DNA from: Dickeya dianthicola NCPPB 453
GTDB taxonomy: Bacteria; Pseudomonadota; Gammaproteobacteria; Enterobacterales; Enterobacteriaceae
NCBI RefSeq assembly: GCF_000365305.1
Contig: NZ_CM001841.1
Location: 3,351,877-3,415,876 of the forward strand
Length of the DNA stretch: 64,000 nucleotides
Reading direction: 5' to 3'
Under the pieces are notes generated by a model, which was given only the letters and a program-made list of their open reading frames with translations, was not told the origin of the DNA and ran no database searches. This document shows, piece by piece, positions 18,894 to 29,001 of this stretch. The number at the start of each line of letters is the position of its first letter. The first letter of the stretch is position 1. The translations under genes were made by a program, and so were the position numbers.

Positions 18894-20108
18894 ATGAACA
18901 ACTCACGTATGTCTTCCGTTTCAACACAGAAAACAACAGGACGTTCTACCCTGGGAACCCAAAGCGCGCTGGCGGCGATTATCGCCACCACCATGATGGT
19001 TTCTGCCGCTTCCGCCGCCAGTCTGCAAACCACCAAGGCGACAGAAGCAGCCTCAACCGGCTGGGCGACACAGACCACCGGCACCACCGGCGGCGCCAAA
19101 GCAACCTCAGCTAAAATCTACGCGGTGAAAAGCATCAGCGAATTCAAAACGGCGCTGAACGGAACCGATTCGTCGCCCAAGATCATCCAGATCACCGGAA
19201 CAATTGATATCAGCGGCGGCAAAGCCTACACCAGCTTTGACGATCAGAAAGCCCGCAGCCAAATCAGCATTCCGTCCAACACCACCATCATCGGTATTGG
19301 CAGCAACGGCAAATTTACCAACGGTTCGCTGGTGGTGAAGGGCGTGAGCAACGTTATCCTGCGTAACCTGTATATCGAAACGCCGGTGGACGTGGCGCCA
19401 CATTACGAAGACGGGGATGGCTGGAACGCCGAGTGGGACGCGGTAGTGATTGACAGCACAGACCACGTCTGGGTTGACCATGTCACCATCAGCGACGGCA
19501 GCTTCACCGACGATAAATACACCACCAAAGATGGCGAAAAATATGTGCAGCATGACGGCGCATTGGATATCAAGCGCGGCTCTGACTATGTCACCATTTC
19601 CAATAGCCGCTTCGAGCTGCACGACAAAACCATCCTGATCGGCCACAGCGACAACAATGGTTCGCAAGACGCCGGCAAACTGCGCGTCACCTTCCACAAC
19701 AACCTGTTTGACCGGGTCGGCGAACGCACCCCACGCGTCCGCTTTGGTAGCGTCCACGCTTACAACAACGTTTACGTTGGCGACGTCAACCACAAAGCCT
19801 ACCGCTATCAGTACAGCTTCGGTATCGGCACCAGCGGCAGCCTGCTGTCTGAATCCAACGCGTTTACCATTGATAACCTTAAGAAGATCAGCGGCCGCGA
19901 CAAGGAATGCAGCGTGGTCAAAGCGTTTAACGGCAAGATCTTCTCCGATAAAGGCTCGATCATCAACGGCGCGTCGTACAATCTGAATGGTTGCGACTTT
20001 GGCTTCAGCGCATATAGCGCCAAGATCCCGTACAAATACTCAGCCCAGACGATTACCACCAGTCTGGCTAGCAGCATCAGCAACAATGCGGGCTACGGCA
20101 AACTGTAA
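18894..20108 (+). CDS. pelE: PelE, secreted pectate lyase (PL1)
   Basis: PelE cleaves polygalacturonate by calcium-dependent beta-elimination and is exported by Sec then the type II (Out) pathway. The 404 residues have a long signal peptide ending SAASAAS near residue 43, then a right-handed beta-helix. PL1 motifs are [30 protein letters not shown] and [16 protein letters not shown] (catalytic Arg in RVRFG). The start has a strong AAGGAAAAGG upstream. It is followed by pelD, to which it is highly similar except at the C-terminus. The 18578-18893 upstream region carries CRP-like and KdgR-like sites. Confidence 0.95.
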   Translation: MNNSRMSSVSTQKTTGRSTLGTQSALAAIIATTMMVSAASAASLQTTKATEAASTGWATQTTGTTGGAKATSAKIYAVKSISEFKTALNGTDSSPKIIQITGTIDISGGKAYTSFDDQKARSQISIPSNTTIIGIGSNGKFTNGSLVVKGVSNVILRNLYIETPVDVAPHYEDGDGWNAEWDAVVIDSTDHVWVDHVTISDGSFTDDKYTTKDGEKYVQHDGALDIKRGSDYVTISNSRFELHDKTILIGHSDNNGSQDAGKLRVTFHNNLFDRVGERTPRVRFGSVHAYNNVYVGDVNHKAYRYQYSFGIGTSGSLLSESNAFTIDNLKKISGRDKECSVVKAFNGKIFSDKGSIINGASYNLNGCDFGFSAYSAKIPYKYSAQTITTSLASSISNNAGYGKL

Positions 20109-20123
20109 TTTCCTGCCCAGCGT

Positions 20124-20157
20124 AAAGGCCACTGGCAAGAGTGGCCTTTCATTTTTT
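20124..20157 (+). terminator. pelE terminator
   Basis: Hairpin AAAGGCCACT-GGCAAG-AGTGGCCTTT followed by CATTTTTT, 15 bp after the pelE stop. It separates pelE from pelD, which has its own regulatory region at 20158-20635. Confidence 0.9.
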
Positions 20158-20488
20158 CCACATTCCATCTCTCGGCATCACCCCGGTTTTCTCCGCAGTA
20201 TCTCCCGATACCGTTCTGGCTAATCCGGCCTCGCCACAGGCGCGCTATGCAAAGGGGCAACCGGTTTCCCCCATAAAAATAGGGATGAAAATACATTGGT
20301 AATAATTTCATATTAATAAAATTATATTTAATAAAAATCGAATCAATTGTTAATTACTTTAGTCATTTCAAATGAAAATAGTGAACTATATCACTGAATT
20401 TAAAAGAAAACTTAATTCAACATTCATTATTGAAAGTTACCGGTCACGATCACACTTTAGATAAAATTAATAACCATCATAAAAAAAA

Positions 20489-20504
20489 CGCGATTTTTAT
20501 CACA
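20489..20504 (+). promoter_or_regulatory. CRP site upstream of pelD
   Basis: CGCGA-TTTTTA-TCACA matches 8 of 10 defined CRP bases, including a perfect right half-site. It lies 132 bp before pelD, almost the same distance as the pelE CRP site from pelE. The 478-bp spacer is very AT-rich. Confidence 0.7.
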
Positions 20505-20548
20505 AAACGATCAATCGAAAACGCTTAAAAATTGACCCTGCCAAAGGA

Positions 20549-20567
20549 CAAAATGGCATTTCATTTT
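20549..20567 (+). promoter_or_regulatory. KdgR box upstream of pelD
   Basis: ACAAAATGGCATTTCATTT resembles the KdgR operator, with a perfect TTTCATTT right arm. It is 69 bp upstream of the pelD start, matching the spacing in front of pelE. Confidence 0.75.
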
Positions 20568-20635
20568 TTTCACAAACGGTTTTCAATTTTAAACGATACA
20601 ATTGGATTAGCGCCTATAGCGCAAGGAAACGCTCT

Positions 20636-21814
20636 ATGAACAACACTCGTGTGTCTTCTGCAGGAACCAAAAACTTACTGGCAGCCATCATTGCCACCGC
20701 CATGATGACTTCCGCAGCCCACGCAGCCAGCCTGCAAACCACCAAGGCGACAGAAGCAGCCTCAACCGGTTGGGCAACGCAGAGCAACGGCACTACCGGC
20801 GGCGCCAAAGCAGCCTCAGCCAAAATTTATGTAGCAAAAAGCATCAGCGAATTCAAAACGGCGCTGAACGGAACCGATTCGTCGCCCAAGATCATCCAGA
20901 TCACCGGAGCGATTGATATCAGTGGCGGCAAAGCCTACACCAGCTTTGACGATCAGAAAGCCCGCAGCCAGATCAGCATTCCGTCCAACACCACCATCAT
21001 CGGTATTGGCAGCAACGGCAAATTCACCAACGGCTCTTTGGTTATCAAAGGCGTGAGCAACGTTATCCTGCGTAACCTGTACCTCGAAACACCGGTGGAT
21101 GTGGCGCCGCATTACGAAACAGGGGATGGCTGGAACGCCGAGTGGGATGCGGCAGTGATCGATAACTCAGACCACGTCTGGGTTGACCATGTCACCATCA
21201 GTGACGGCAGCTTCACCGATGACAAATACACCACCAAAGATGGTGAGAAATATGTGCAGCACGACGGCGCGCTGGATATCAAGAAAGGGTCCGACTTCGT
21301 CACCATTTCCTACAGCCGCTTCGAACTGCACGACAAAACCATCCTGATCGGCCACAGCGACAGCAATGGCTCGCAGGACTCCGGCAAACTGCGCGTCACC
21401 TTCCACAACAACGTGTTTGACCGCGTGACCGAACGTACCCCGCGCGTCCGCTTTGGTAGCATCCACGCTTACAACAACGTGTATCTGGGCGACGTGAAGA
21501 ACAGCGTCTACCCGTATCTGTATAGCTTTGGTCTCGGCACCAGCGGCAGCATTCTGTCTGAAGCCAACTCCTTCACGCTTGCCAACCTGAAGAGCATCAA
21601 CGGCCAAAAACCAGAGTGCAGCATCGTGAAAGCCTTCAACAGCAAGGTGTTCTCCGATAAAGGCTCGCTGGTCAACGGCTCGTCAACCACAAATCTGGAT
21701 GCCTGTGGCCTGACGGCTTACAAACCGACTCTGCCGTACAAATATTCGGCTCAGACCATGACAAGCAGCCTGTCTAACAGCATCAATAGCAACGCAGGCT
21801 TCGGCAAACTGTAA
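20636..21814 (+). CDS. pelD: PelD, secreted pectate lyase (PL1)
   Basis: PelD is the paralogue of PelE and also a secreted endo-pectate lyase. It has 392 residues with a signal peptide ending SAAHA-AS near residue 31. From about residue 35 to 270 it is nearly identical to PelE, with [30 protein letters not shown] and [16 protein letters not shown]. The last ~110 residues diverge (for example [18 protein letters not shown] versus the PelE tail). It is terminated at 21832-21860 but lies only 77 bp before paeY. In D. dadantii pelD, paeY and pemA can be transcribed together. Confidence 0.95.
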   Translation: MNNTRVSSAGTKNLLAAIIATAMMTSAAHAASLQTTKATEAASTGWATQSNGTTGGAKAASAKIYVAKSISEFKTALNGTDSSPKIIQITGAIDISGGKAYTSFDDQKARSQISIPSNTTIIGIGSNGKFTNGSLVIKGVSNVILRNLYLETPVDVAPHYETGDGWNAEWDAAVIDNSDHVWVDHVTISDGSFTDDKYTTKDGEKYVQHDGALDIKKGSDFVTISYSRFELHDKTILIGHSDSNGSQDSGKLRVTFHNNVFDRVTERTPRVRFGSIHAYNNVYLGDVKNSVYPYLYSFGLGTSGSILSEANSFTLANLKSINGQKPECSIVKAFNSKVFSDKGSLVNGSSTTNLDACGLTAYKPTLPYKYSAQTMTSSLSNSINSNAGFGKL

Positions 21815-21831
21815 TTTCTCTGCCAACAACA

Positions 21832-21860
21832 GCGGCCACTTGGAAAAGTGGCCGTTTTTT
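21832..21860 (+). terminator. pelD terminator (possibly leaky)
   Basis: GCGGCCACTT-GGAA-AAGTGGCCGTTTTTT is a strong intrinsic terminator 18 bp after pelD. paeY begins 32 bp later with no obvious own promoter, so read-through or regulated termination must occur if paeY is expressed from pelD. Confidence 0.9.
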
Positions 21861-21891
21861 GCATCAATCGCAGGGAAAAGAGGTCATCACC

Positions 21892-23547
21892 ATGCTAACA
21901 ACCACCTGGAAACGTACACTTTTTCTCGGTTCCTTGCTTTGTTTGCCCCTGTCTTTTGCGCAGGCTGAAAGCACCGCACCGGAAGTACCGGTTGCCCCTT
22001 CGCAGCCGACACTCAATGTCGCTACGCTGGCACCTAATACCCTGATCAGCGGCCGGGTGGCCTACCGTGACATCCGGTTTCCCGCCACATTACTCATCAA
22101 AGACCAGCGCGGCGTACAGCGCAACGTAAAAACCGATATCCAGGGGCGATTTTATGCCGATGTGTCCTCGCTGGTTGCGCCTCTGCGCCTGTCCGCTATT
22201 GAGGCTGGCGGGCAACATTGTCTTGCAAGCAACCAGCTTCGCGCCGTCTGCCTGAGCGCGCTGGTTCCACAATTACGCGACGGTCATGAAAACCACATTA
22301 ATATCAATCCGCTGACTGATCGCATTCTGTCTGACGTTGCCGCGTCAGCGGGCTATATTGGTCCGCAACAGTTGATCGATGCCGCAGTCCTGCCGGCATT
22401 GTCGGCCACCGCCTGGGAAACCGCCTACCGCGAATTCCATGCCGGCTTCGATGATGCACTGAAGCAAGCCGGTATTGCCGTCCCCACCCAGTTCGACCCG
22501 TTAACCTATCCGGATACGCTGACGCCGGCCTTTACCCAGGTTTTGCAGGTCATCAATCATGCCCGCAATTACCACAATGACAGCGGCCAGGCCGGTCATA
22601 CCGTGCTGACTGACATCGTGTTTCGTCCGATTATCGGACTGAATGCCTCGGGCAGTTACGAGCCACTGGATCTGACCAGCGCCAACCAGCATCGCAAGGC
22701 GCTTGAGCAGGCGCGCACCCGCATTTTCATCGTCAGCGACTCAACCGCGGCAACCTATGAGAAAGCCCGCTTTCCCCGTATGGGATGGGGACAGGTCTTT
22801 GAACAGCAGTTCCGCCCCGGCAGCCATATCGCCGTCGTGAATGGCGCCCGCTCTGGACGCAGTTCGCGTGATTTCTACTACGAAGGCTGGTTCCGCCAGA
22901 TGGAGCCGTTTATGCGGCCGGGCGATTATCTGTTCATCGGTATGGGGCACAATGATCAAAACTGCGATAGCCAGAAAGCGGTTCGCGGCGCGGCGGATGT
23001 CGCCAACCTCTGTACCTACCCCAATAGCGCCGACGGCAAGCCGCAATACCCGCAGGGCAAACCGGATATGTCTTTCCAGATCTCGCTGGAACGTTACATC
23101 CGTTATGCGCGGGCGCATCGGATGATACCGGTATTGCTGACCCCGACGGCGCGCGTCAAAAACGCCGAAGGAAAGAACGGGACGCCGGCGGTCCACAGCC
23201 ACCTGACAAAACAGAACAAAGCCGGCGGTTATGCCTTTATCGGCGATTACACGCAGACCATCCGCGATACGGCCAGCAAGAACAAGGTGCCGCTACTGGA
23301 TGTCGAAACCGCGACGCTGGCGCTGGCCAATCAGGGTGACGGCCAGCAATGGCAGCAATACTGGCTGGCGGTCGATCCGGAACGCTACCCCTATTACCGC
23401 GATCAGGCGGGCAGCCTGACTCAGCCTGACACCACCCACTTCCAGCAAAAAGGCGCACAGGCGGTCGCGGTGATAGTCGCCGACCAGATCAACGCCACGC
23501 CTTCGCTGCGGGAACTGGCAGGCAAGCTGCAACCGGCTGACCGGTAA
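21892..23547 (+). CDS. paeY: PaeY, pectin acetylesterase
   Basis: PaeY removes acetyl groups from homogalacturonan so that pectate lyases can act. I chose the ATG at 21892 (551 residues, the known D. dadantii PaeY length) with a GGGAAAAGAGG ribosome site. A signal peptide ends near SFAQA. An N-terminal region of about 240 residues includes a carboxypeptidase-regulatory-like part (LISGRVAYRDIRFPATLLIK). The SGNH/CE12 catalytic domain follows, with FIVSDSTAATYE (nucleophile Ser), NGARSGRSSRDFY, GMGHNDQNCD and DTTHFQQKGA (catalytic Asp/His). It sits between pelD and pemA. Confidence 0.94.
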   Translation: MLTTTWKRTLFLGSLLCLPLSFAQAESTAPEVPVAPSQPTLNVATLAPNTLISGRVAYRDIRFPATLLIKDQRGVQRNVKTDIQGRFYADVSSLVAPLRLSAIEAGGQHCLASNQLRAVCLSALVPQLRDGHENHININPLTDRILSDVAASAGYIGPQQLIDAAVLPALSATAWETAYREFHAGFDDALKQAGIAVPTQFDPLTYPDTLTPAFTQVLQVINHARNYHNDSGQAGHTVLTDIVFRPIIGLNASGSYEPLDLTSANQHRKALEQARTRIFIVSDSTAATYEKARFPRMGWGQVFEQQFRPGSHIAVVNGARSGRSSRDFYYEGWFRQMEPFMRPGDYLFIGMGHNDQNCDSQKAVRGAADVANLCTYPNSADGKPQYPQGKPDMSFQISLERYIRYARAHRMIPVLLTPTARVKNAEGKNGTPAVHSHLTKQNKAGGYAFIGDYTQTIRDTASKNKVPLLDVETATLALANQGDGQQWQQYWLAVDPERYPYYRDQAGSLTQPDTTHFQQKGAQAVAVIVADQINATPSLRELAGKLQPADR

Positions 23548-23629
23548 TGCTGTGAAATAGGTTTTTATAGGACGTTACTCGTGCATGAAGCACCTGGACT
23601 GAGTCACCTACCACTAAAGGAATATGTGT

Positions 23630-24727
23630 ATGTTAAAAACAATCTCTGGAACCCTCGCGCTGTCGCTGATTATCGCTGCCAGCGTACATCAAGCACAGGC
23701 GGCGACAACCTACAACGCCGTGGTGTCAAAATCCGCCAGCGACGGCTCATTCAAAACCATTGCCGATGCAATTGCCAGCGCTCCGACCGGCAGCACGCCG
23801 TTCGTCATTTTGATCAAGAACGGTGTCTATAACGAACGTCTGACGATTACCCGCAATAACCTGCATCTGAAAGGCGAAAGCCGTAACGGTGCGGTCATTG
23901 CCGCCGCCACAGCGGCAGGCACCCTGAAATCGGACGGCAGTAAATGGGGAACGGCAGGCAGCAGCACCATCACCATCAGCGCCAAAGATTTCAGCGCCCA
24001 GTCACTGACCATTCGCAACGACTTTGATTTCCCCGCCAATCAGGCCAAAAGCGACAGCGACAGCAGTAAAATCAAAGACACGCAGGCAGTCGCGCTTTAC
24101 GTCACCAAAAGCGGCGACCGCGCCTACTTCAAAGACGTCAGCCTGGTCGGTTATCAGGACACGCTGTATGTTTCCGGCGGCCGCAGCTTCTTCTCCGACT
24201 GCCGTATCAGCGGCACGGTTGACTTTATCTTTGGCGACGGCACCGCGTTGTTCAACAACTGCGATCTGGTCTCCCGCTATCGCGCTGATGTGAAAAGCGG
24301 CAATGTCTCCGGCTACCTGACCGCGCCCAGCACCAACATTAATCAGAAGTATGGTTTGGTGATAACCAACAGCCGCGTGATTCGTGAAAGCGACTCGGTA
24401 TCAGCGAAAAGCTATGGACTGGGCCGGCCCTGGCACCCGACAACGACCTTCTCTGATGGCCGTTACGCGGATCCGAACGCTATTGGTCAGACCGTATTCC
24501 TGAACACCAGCATGGATAACCATATTTACGGCTGGGACAAGATGTCCGGCAAGGATAAAAACGGCAACACCATTTGGTTCTATCCAGAAGATTCCCGTTT
24601 CTTCGAATACAAATCCTATGGTGCGGGAGCGGCAGTGAGTAAAGACCGTAAGCAACTGACTGACGCACAGGCCGCAGAGTACACCCAGAGCAAAGTACTG
24701 GGCGACTGGACACCAACATTACCCTGA
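23630..24727 (+). CDS. pemA: PemA, secreted pectin methylesterase (CE8)
   Basis: PemA de-esterifies methylated pectin, giving pectate for the lyases. I chose the ATG at 23630 (MLKTISGTLALSLIIAASVH, 365 residues); AAAGGA lies upstream. A signal peptide ends QAQA. The catalytic residues of the family are visible: Asp in LVGYQDTLYV, Asp in GTVDFIFGDG and Arg in GLGRPWHPTT. It follows paeY by 82 bp, where TGAAATAGGTTTTTA at about 23555 is a weak KdgR-like match. A strong terminator follows. Confidence 0.96.
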   Translation: MLKTISGTLALSLIIAASVHQAQAATTYNAVVSKSASDGSFKTIADAIASAPTGSTPFVILIKNGVYNERLTITRNNLHLKGESRNGAVIAAATAAGTLKSDGSKWGTAGSSTITISAKDFSAQSLTIRNDFDFPANQAKSDSDSSKIKDTQAVALYVTKSGDRAYFKDVSLVGYQDTLYVSGGRSFFSDCRISGTVDFIFGDGTALFNNCDLVSRYRADVKSGNVSGYLTAPSTNINQKYGLVITNSRVIRESDSVSAKSYGLGRPWHPTTTFSDGRYADPNAIGQTVFLNTSMDNHIYGWDKMSGKDKNGNTIWFYPEDSRFFEYKSYGAGAAVSKDRKQLTDAQAAEYTQSKVLGDWTPTLP

Positions 24728-24746
24728 TGGATTGCCATTCTGATGC

Positions 24747-24783
24747 AAAAAAACAGCCAGCCGGTAACGGCTGGCTGTTTTTC
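24747..24783 (+). terminator. Bidirectional terminator between pemA and glnB
   Basis: AAAAAACAGCCAGCC-GGTAAC-GGCTGGCTGTTTTTC with poly-A on the left and poly-T on the right, between the convergent pemA and glnB genes. It could serve both. Confidence 0.92.
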
Positions 24784-24811
24784 TTTCCTGCGTCTGACCA
24801 GCGGCAGCCCG

Positions 24812-25159
<348 letters not shown>

Positions 25160-25235
25160 CTAATCAACACTATGTAGCGGCCAGAGCCAGCACGGCGAAA
25201 TCATGATCGGCCATGCAATTCACAATAACGTAACA

Positions 25236-26573
25236 CTATTCTTTAAAATCGTTGGCGTCCAGTTCGTGCCGCGCCAGCAATTTATAAAATTCCGTACGGT
25301 TTCGTCCCGCCATACGCGCCGCCTGCGTCACGTTGCCTTTGGCTATCTGCAATAATTTACGCAGGTAATTAAGCTCAAACTGGTTACGCGCTTCGACAAA
25401 CGTAGGCAGCGCCGTATTTTCCCCTTCCAGCGCCTGTTCCACCAGCGCATCGCCAATTACCGGTGCGCTGCTCAGCGCAACGCACTGCTCAATCACATTG
25501 ACCAGTTGCCGCACGTTACCCGGCCAGCTCGCCGCCATCAGGCGTTTCATCGCATCCGTCGAAAAACTGCGTACAAAAGGTTTGTGCCGTGCCGCCGCTT
25601 CACGCAGCAAGTGGTTGGCCAACAACGGAATATCTTCAGCACGCTCATTCAATGCAGGCAGTTTGAGATTCACCACATTGAGGCGATAGTAAAGATCCTC
25701 ACGAAACTCCCCTTTCTCCATCGCTTTGGGTAAATCACGATGGGTGGCGGAAATAATCCGCACATTGATGTCTATATCCCGGTTACTGCCCAGCGGCCTT
25801 ACCTTGCGCTCCTGCAATACACGCAGCAGTTTCACCTGCAACGCGAGCGGCATGTCGCCAATTTCGTCCAGAAACAGCGTACCGCCTTCTGCCGCCTGGA
25901 ATAACCCTTCCCGCTGGCTGACGGCGCCGGTAAAAGCCCCCCGGGCATGGCCGAATAACTCGGACTCCAGCAAAGGTTCCGGCAACGCGCCGCAGTTGAT
26001 GGCGATAAACGGCCTTCCCGCCCGTGGGCTGGCGGCATGAATCGCCTGCGCCAGCACTTCTTTCCCGGTGCCGCTCTGGCCGTTAATCAATACGCTGACA
26101 TCCGACTGCGCCACCATTTTGGCCTGTTCAAGCAGGCGTAGCATAATCGGGCTGCGCGTCACCACCGCTGCGCGCCAGCTCTCATCGCTCGCCGGCGGCG
26201 ACAGCTTAAGCGCATCATCAATCGCTTTGTACAACGCATCACGATCAACCGGCTTGGTCAAAAAGCTGAATACGCCCTGCTGCGTTGCCGCCACCGCTTC
26301 GGGGATAGAACCGTGCGCAGTCAGGATAATCACCGGCATTCCCGGCTGATTTTTCTGGATTTCGGCAAACAAGGCCAACCCATCCATTTCATCCATGCGC
26401 AAATCACTGATCACCAGATCGATTTTTTCCCGCAGCAACAACCGCAACGCATCCTGACCGTTGGCTGCCGTGGTAACGGTAAATCCTTCGCTGGTTAAGC
26501 GCATTCCCAGCAGCTTCAACAGGCTGGGATCATCATCCACTAACAGCAGGCTGGCGGATTTTCGGGTGGTCAT
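25236..26573 (-). CDS. glrR: GlrR, sigma-54-dependent response regulator
   Basis: GlrR (YfhA, QseF) is phosphorylated by GlrK and activates sigma-54 transcription of the sRNA gene glmY. The 445 residues comprise a receiver domain (phospho-acceptor Asp in DLVISDLRMDEMDG), an AAA+ domain (Walker A GQSGTGKE, the sigma-54 loop GAFTGA, Walker B GGTLFLDEIGD) and a Fis-type helix-turn-helix (GNVTQAARMAGRNRTEFYKL). It overlaps qseG by 4 bp. Its likely target glmY is at 29002-29203 in this window, with three matching binding sites. Confidence 0.96.
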   Translation of the reverse strand: MTTRKSASLLLVDDDPSLLKLLGMRLTSEGFTVTTAANGQDALRLLLREKIDLVISDLRMDEMDGLALFAEIQKNQPGMPVIILTAHGSIPEAVAATQQGVFSFLTKPVDRDALYKAIDDALKLSPPASDESWRAAVVTRSPIMLRLLEQAKMVAQSDVSVLINGQSGTGKEVLAQAIHAASPRAGRPFIAINCGALPEPLLESELFGHARGAFTGAVSQREGLFQAAEGGTLFLDEIGDMPLALQVKLLRVLQERKVRPLGSNRDIDINVRIISATHRDLPKAMEKGEFREDLYYRLNVVNLKLPALNERAEDIPLLANHLLREAAARHKPFVRSFSTDAMKRLMAASWPGNVRQLVNVIEQCVALSSAPVIGDALVEQALEGENTALPTFVEARNQFELNYLRKLLQIAKGNVTQAARMAGRNRTEFYKLLARHELDANDFKE

Positions 26574-27355
26574 TCGCTTTTCATTCCTTTTTTCGCCGCA
26601 GCGGGCGGCGTTTCACCTTCACCGCTTTTTACCGCCCGACGCCCTTCGCCATCCGGCAAATCGCCCTGAACCGGCTTACGCGATGAGAGCTGGCGTTCGA
26701 TATCAGTCAGATTTTCCAGTTTACGCGTGGTGGCTTCCAACTGGGATTGCAACTGATTCTGCTGTTCATGCATGACTTCCAACTGCCTGTCGCTGTTTTC
26801 CTGTGTCCGCTGGAAACGCTGACGCTCATCAGCCAGAGTCAGCATTAGGTTCTGTTTATCCAGCCACACCTGGAACAGCGGCAGCAACATCAGCGGCACA
26901 TTCAGCCGATGGCGATTCAACTGTTCAATAATCTGGCGGCGCTCCTGCACTGTGGTTTCGGCATTATCCAGCAAGATGGCCTGACGGAACAAACCGCTCC
27001 AGTCATTTTCTCCCACCAACAGCGTCTGCTGCCGGGCCTGCGCCGGCGTCATGCGCGCAGCGCAATCCATCACTCTCAACCAGTACAGCGCGTTGTTCAT
27101 CGCCTCTGTGTTATGAAGTTGCCACAATCGTCCACAGGACATAGTGCGGTAATCCGTCACCTGCTCTTTAGGCGGACTGACTATCTCAGTCCCTCGTGCC
27201 TCGACGGGGGTAGTCTCATTATCCTGAGCGCAGCCAGCCAGTAAAAATAGCCCTGACAGGATCAGCAGCTTTTTCAGCGCGGCGACCGCCTCCAGGCCGG
27301 ACAACGACATCACCGGACCTCGTAACGATAGGAGGCTTAACAACCGTGCAATCAT
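26570..27355 (-). CDS. qseG: QseG (YfhG), outer-membrane lipoprotein of the GlrK/GlrR system
   Basis: QseG is a lipoprotein that in E. coli interacts with the sensor kinase QseE/GlrK. The 261-residue protein has a lipoprotein signal with the lipobox LLAGC near residues 38-42. The C-terminal half is a predicted coiled coil (segment QRTQENSDRQLEVMHEQQNQ) followed by TRKLENLTDIERQLSSRKP, the best-conserved part. The N-terminus is longer than in E. coli; starting at Met16 or later would still leave a lipoprotein signal. It lies between glrK and glrR. Confidence 0.85.
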   Translation of the reverse strand: MIARLLSLLSLRGPVMSLSGLEAVAALKKLLILSGLFLLAGCAQDNETTPVEARGTEIVSPPKEQVTDYRTMSCGRLWQLHNTEAMNNALYWLRVMDCAARMTPAQARQQTLLVGENDWSGLFRQAILLDNAETTVQERRQIIEQLNRHRLNVPLMLLPLFQVWLDKQNLMLTLADERQRFQRTQENSDRQLEVMHEQQNQLQSQLEATTRKLENLTDIERQLSSRKPVQGDLPDGEGRRAVKSGEGETPPAAAKKGMKSE

Positions 27356-27357
27356 GG

Positions 27358-28791
27358 TTAATTCTCAGTGTTCAATGGTAATTCAATACGGAAACAGACA
27401 TCAGCGTAATCCACCGTTACCAGATTCAGCTCCCCTTGCATACGGCGGATGCAATCCTGCGCAATGCTCAATCCCAGGCCACTCCCTTTTACTGCGCCCT
27501 TGCGCTGGTGGCTTCCCTGATAAAAAGGCTCGAATATCATGCTTTTATCTGATTCAGGAATCGGTATACCGCTGTTGGCGACATCGATCTGAACCCGGCG
27601 TTCGACCTGGCGGCTGCGGATCCAAATGTTACCGGATTCCTGCCCGTAGTGCACCGCATTGGAATAGAGATTATCCACCACCCGCATCAACAGCGTGGTT
27701 TCCGCCCGGCACGCCTTCGCACCCAGATCAATATGCGTTTGCATCAGCTTGCCGCGCGCCGGCAGGCTGTGAGCAGAGACAACCATATTGACGATATCGT
27801 CGATATCTACCTGTTCCAGCCCGGCCGGCGCATCCGCCAGTTTTCGGTTATAGTCGAGCAGTTGTTCAATCAGTTGCTGTAGATGGCGGCTGCTATTATC
27901 GAGGATCGCCACCACCTCTTTCTGGTCAGCCGTCAGCGTGCCAACCACTTCGTCCGCCAGCAACGCCGCCCCTTCCCGCAGGCTCGCCAGCGGCGTTTTC
28001 AGTTCATGGGACAAGTGGCGCAAAAACTCATGACGTTGCGCTTCCAGCCATGACAAACGCTCGCTCAGCCAGATTATCCGCTGCGCCAGCGAACGAATCT
28101 CCGTCGGCCCCCTAAATCTGGCGATTCGGCCCAACGAACGGCCCTCTCCCAACCGATTGATCATGCGCTCGACCCCTTTCACCGGCCCGATAATCATCCG
28201 GGTGAACAGCATCACCAGCAGCACGCTGACCAGAAACAGCACCAGCGCCTGCCAGCCGAAAAAACGGCCTCGCTCGGCAATGTCTTGCTGCAACTGCTGC
28301 CCGCGCGAGAAAATCACGTCTCGGGTTGCCTGCACCATCTGGGCATTTGTGCGGGAGAAATTGTCCAGCACCGCGGCGGATGCCGCCGCCGGACCATTAT
28401 TCTGACAACGGATATCCGTCAGTTGCGTCAGGTATTGCCGCAGGTTTTGATAATAAGAGGGGTCAGGCAGAATCGACGCATGGGCATCCAGCATCTGGGA
28501 GTACTGCTTGCGCTGGTTTTGATACAGTTGCGATAAGGTTTGATCCCCCAGCACGCAAAACTGACGGTAACTGCGTTCCATGCTGATGGCCGTACTGGTC
28601 ATGGCTTCGCTGCGCCGGGCATCGGCCAGTGTAGTGTTATTGATTCCAGAGGCCTGTTCGCTAAGGTGATCCAGACTCTCATAGGCTTGATAGGCCAGCA
28701 CCAACAGCGGCAATAGAACCAGCAGGAATGCCATAACGACCAACTGCCGCAAAGAGCGTGGGAAAAAACGCCAACGTTTCAACGAAATCAT
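27358..28791 (-). CDS. glrK: GlrK (QseE), sensor histidine kinase
   Basis: GlrK senses envelope signals and phosphorylates GlrR. I chose the ATG at 28791 (MISLKRWRFFPRSLRQL, 477 residues), preceded by ACAGG; it matches the E. coli start, and a longer in-frame start at 28866 does not. A first membrane segment (about 20-40), a periplasmic domain, a second segment (LVLFLVSVLLVMLFT) and a HAMP region lead to the H-box FLRHLSHELKTPLASLREG. The ATPase domain follows with N-box DNLYSNAVHYG and GSGLGLSIAQDC. glmY lies directly upstream. Confidence 0.95.
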   Translation of the reverse strand: MISLKRWRFFPRSLRQLVVMAFLLVLLPLLVLAYQAYESLDHLSEQASGINNTTLADARRSEAMTSTAISMERSYRQFCVLGDQTLSQLYQNQRKQYSQMLDAHASILPDPSYYQNLRQYLTQLTDIRCQNNGPAAASAAVLDNFSRTNAQMVQATRDVIFSRGQQLQQDIAERGRFFGWQALVLFLVSVLLVMLFTRMIIGPVKGVERMINRLGEGRSLGRIARFRGPTEIRSLAQRIIWLSERLSWLEAQRHEFLRHLSHELKTPLASLREGAALLADEVVGTLTADQKEVVAILDNSSRHLQQLIEQLLDYNRKLADAPAGLEQVDIDDIVNMVVSAHSLPARGKLMQTHIDLGAKACRAETTLLMRVVDNLYSNAVHYGQESGNIWIRSRQVERRVQIDVANSGIPIPESDKSMIFEPFYQGSHQRKGAVKGSGLGLSIAQDCIRRMQGELNLVTVDYADVCFRIELPLNTEN

Positions 28792-29001
28792 ATCGTTACC
28801 TGTCAGAACAGTCCGCTTGATACATCGCTTGCAATAACGCGCCATTGTACGCGTTATCCGCATCACCTCAAAAGCAGACCGTCAGGATCGCGGGAAATCG
28901 CACGCAATCATTCCGAGCAGAAATGCAAAACTCGGCTAAAAAGCATGAGCCGGCTCGCAAAATAGCGCCAGATAGCTCAAACATCGTAGGCCTAAAAAAC
29001 A

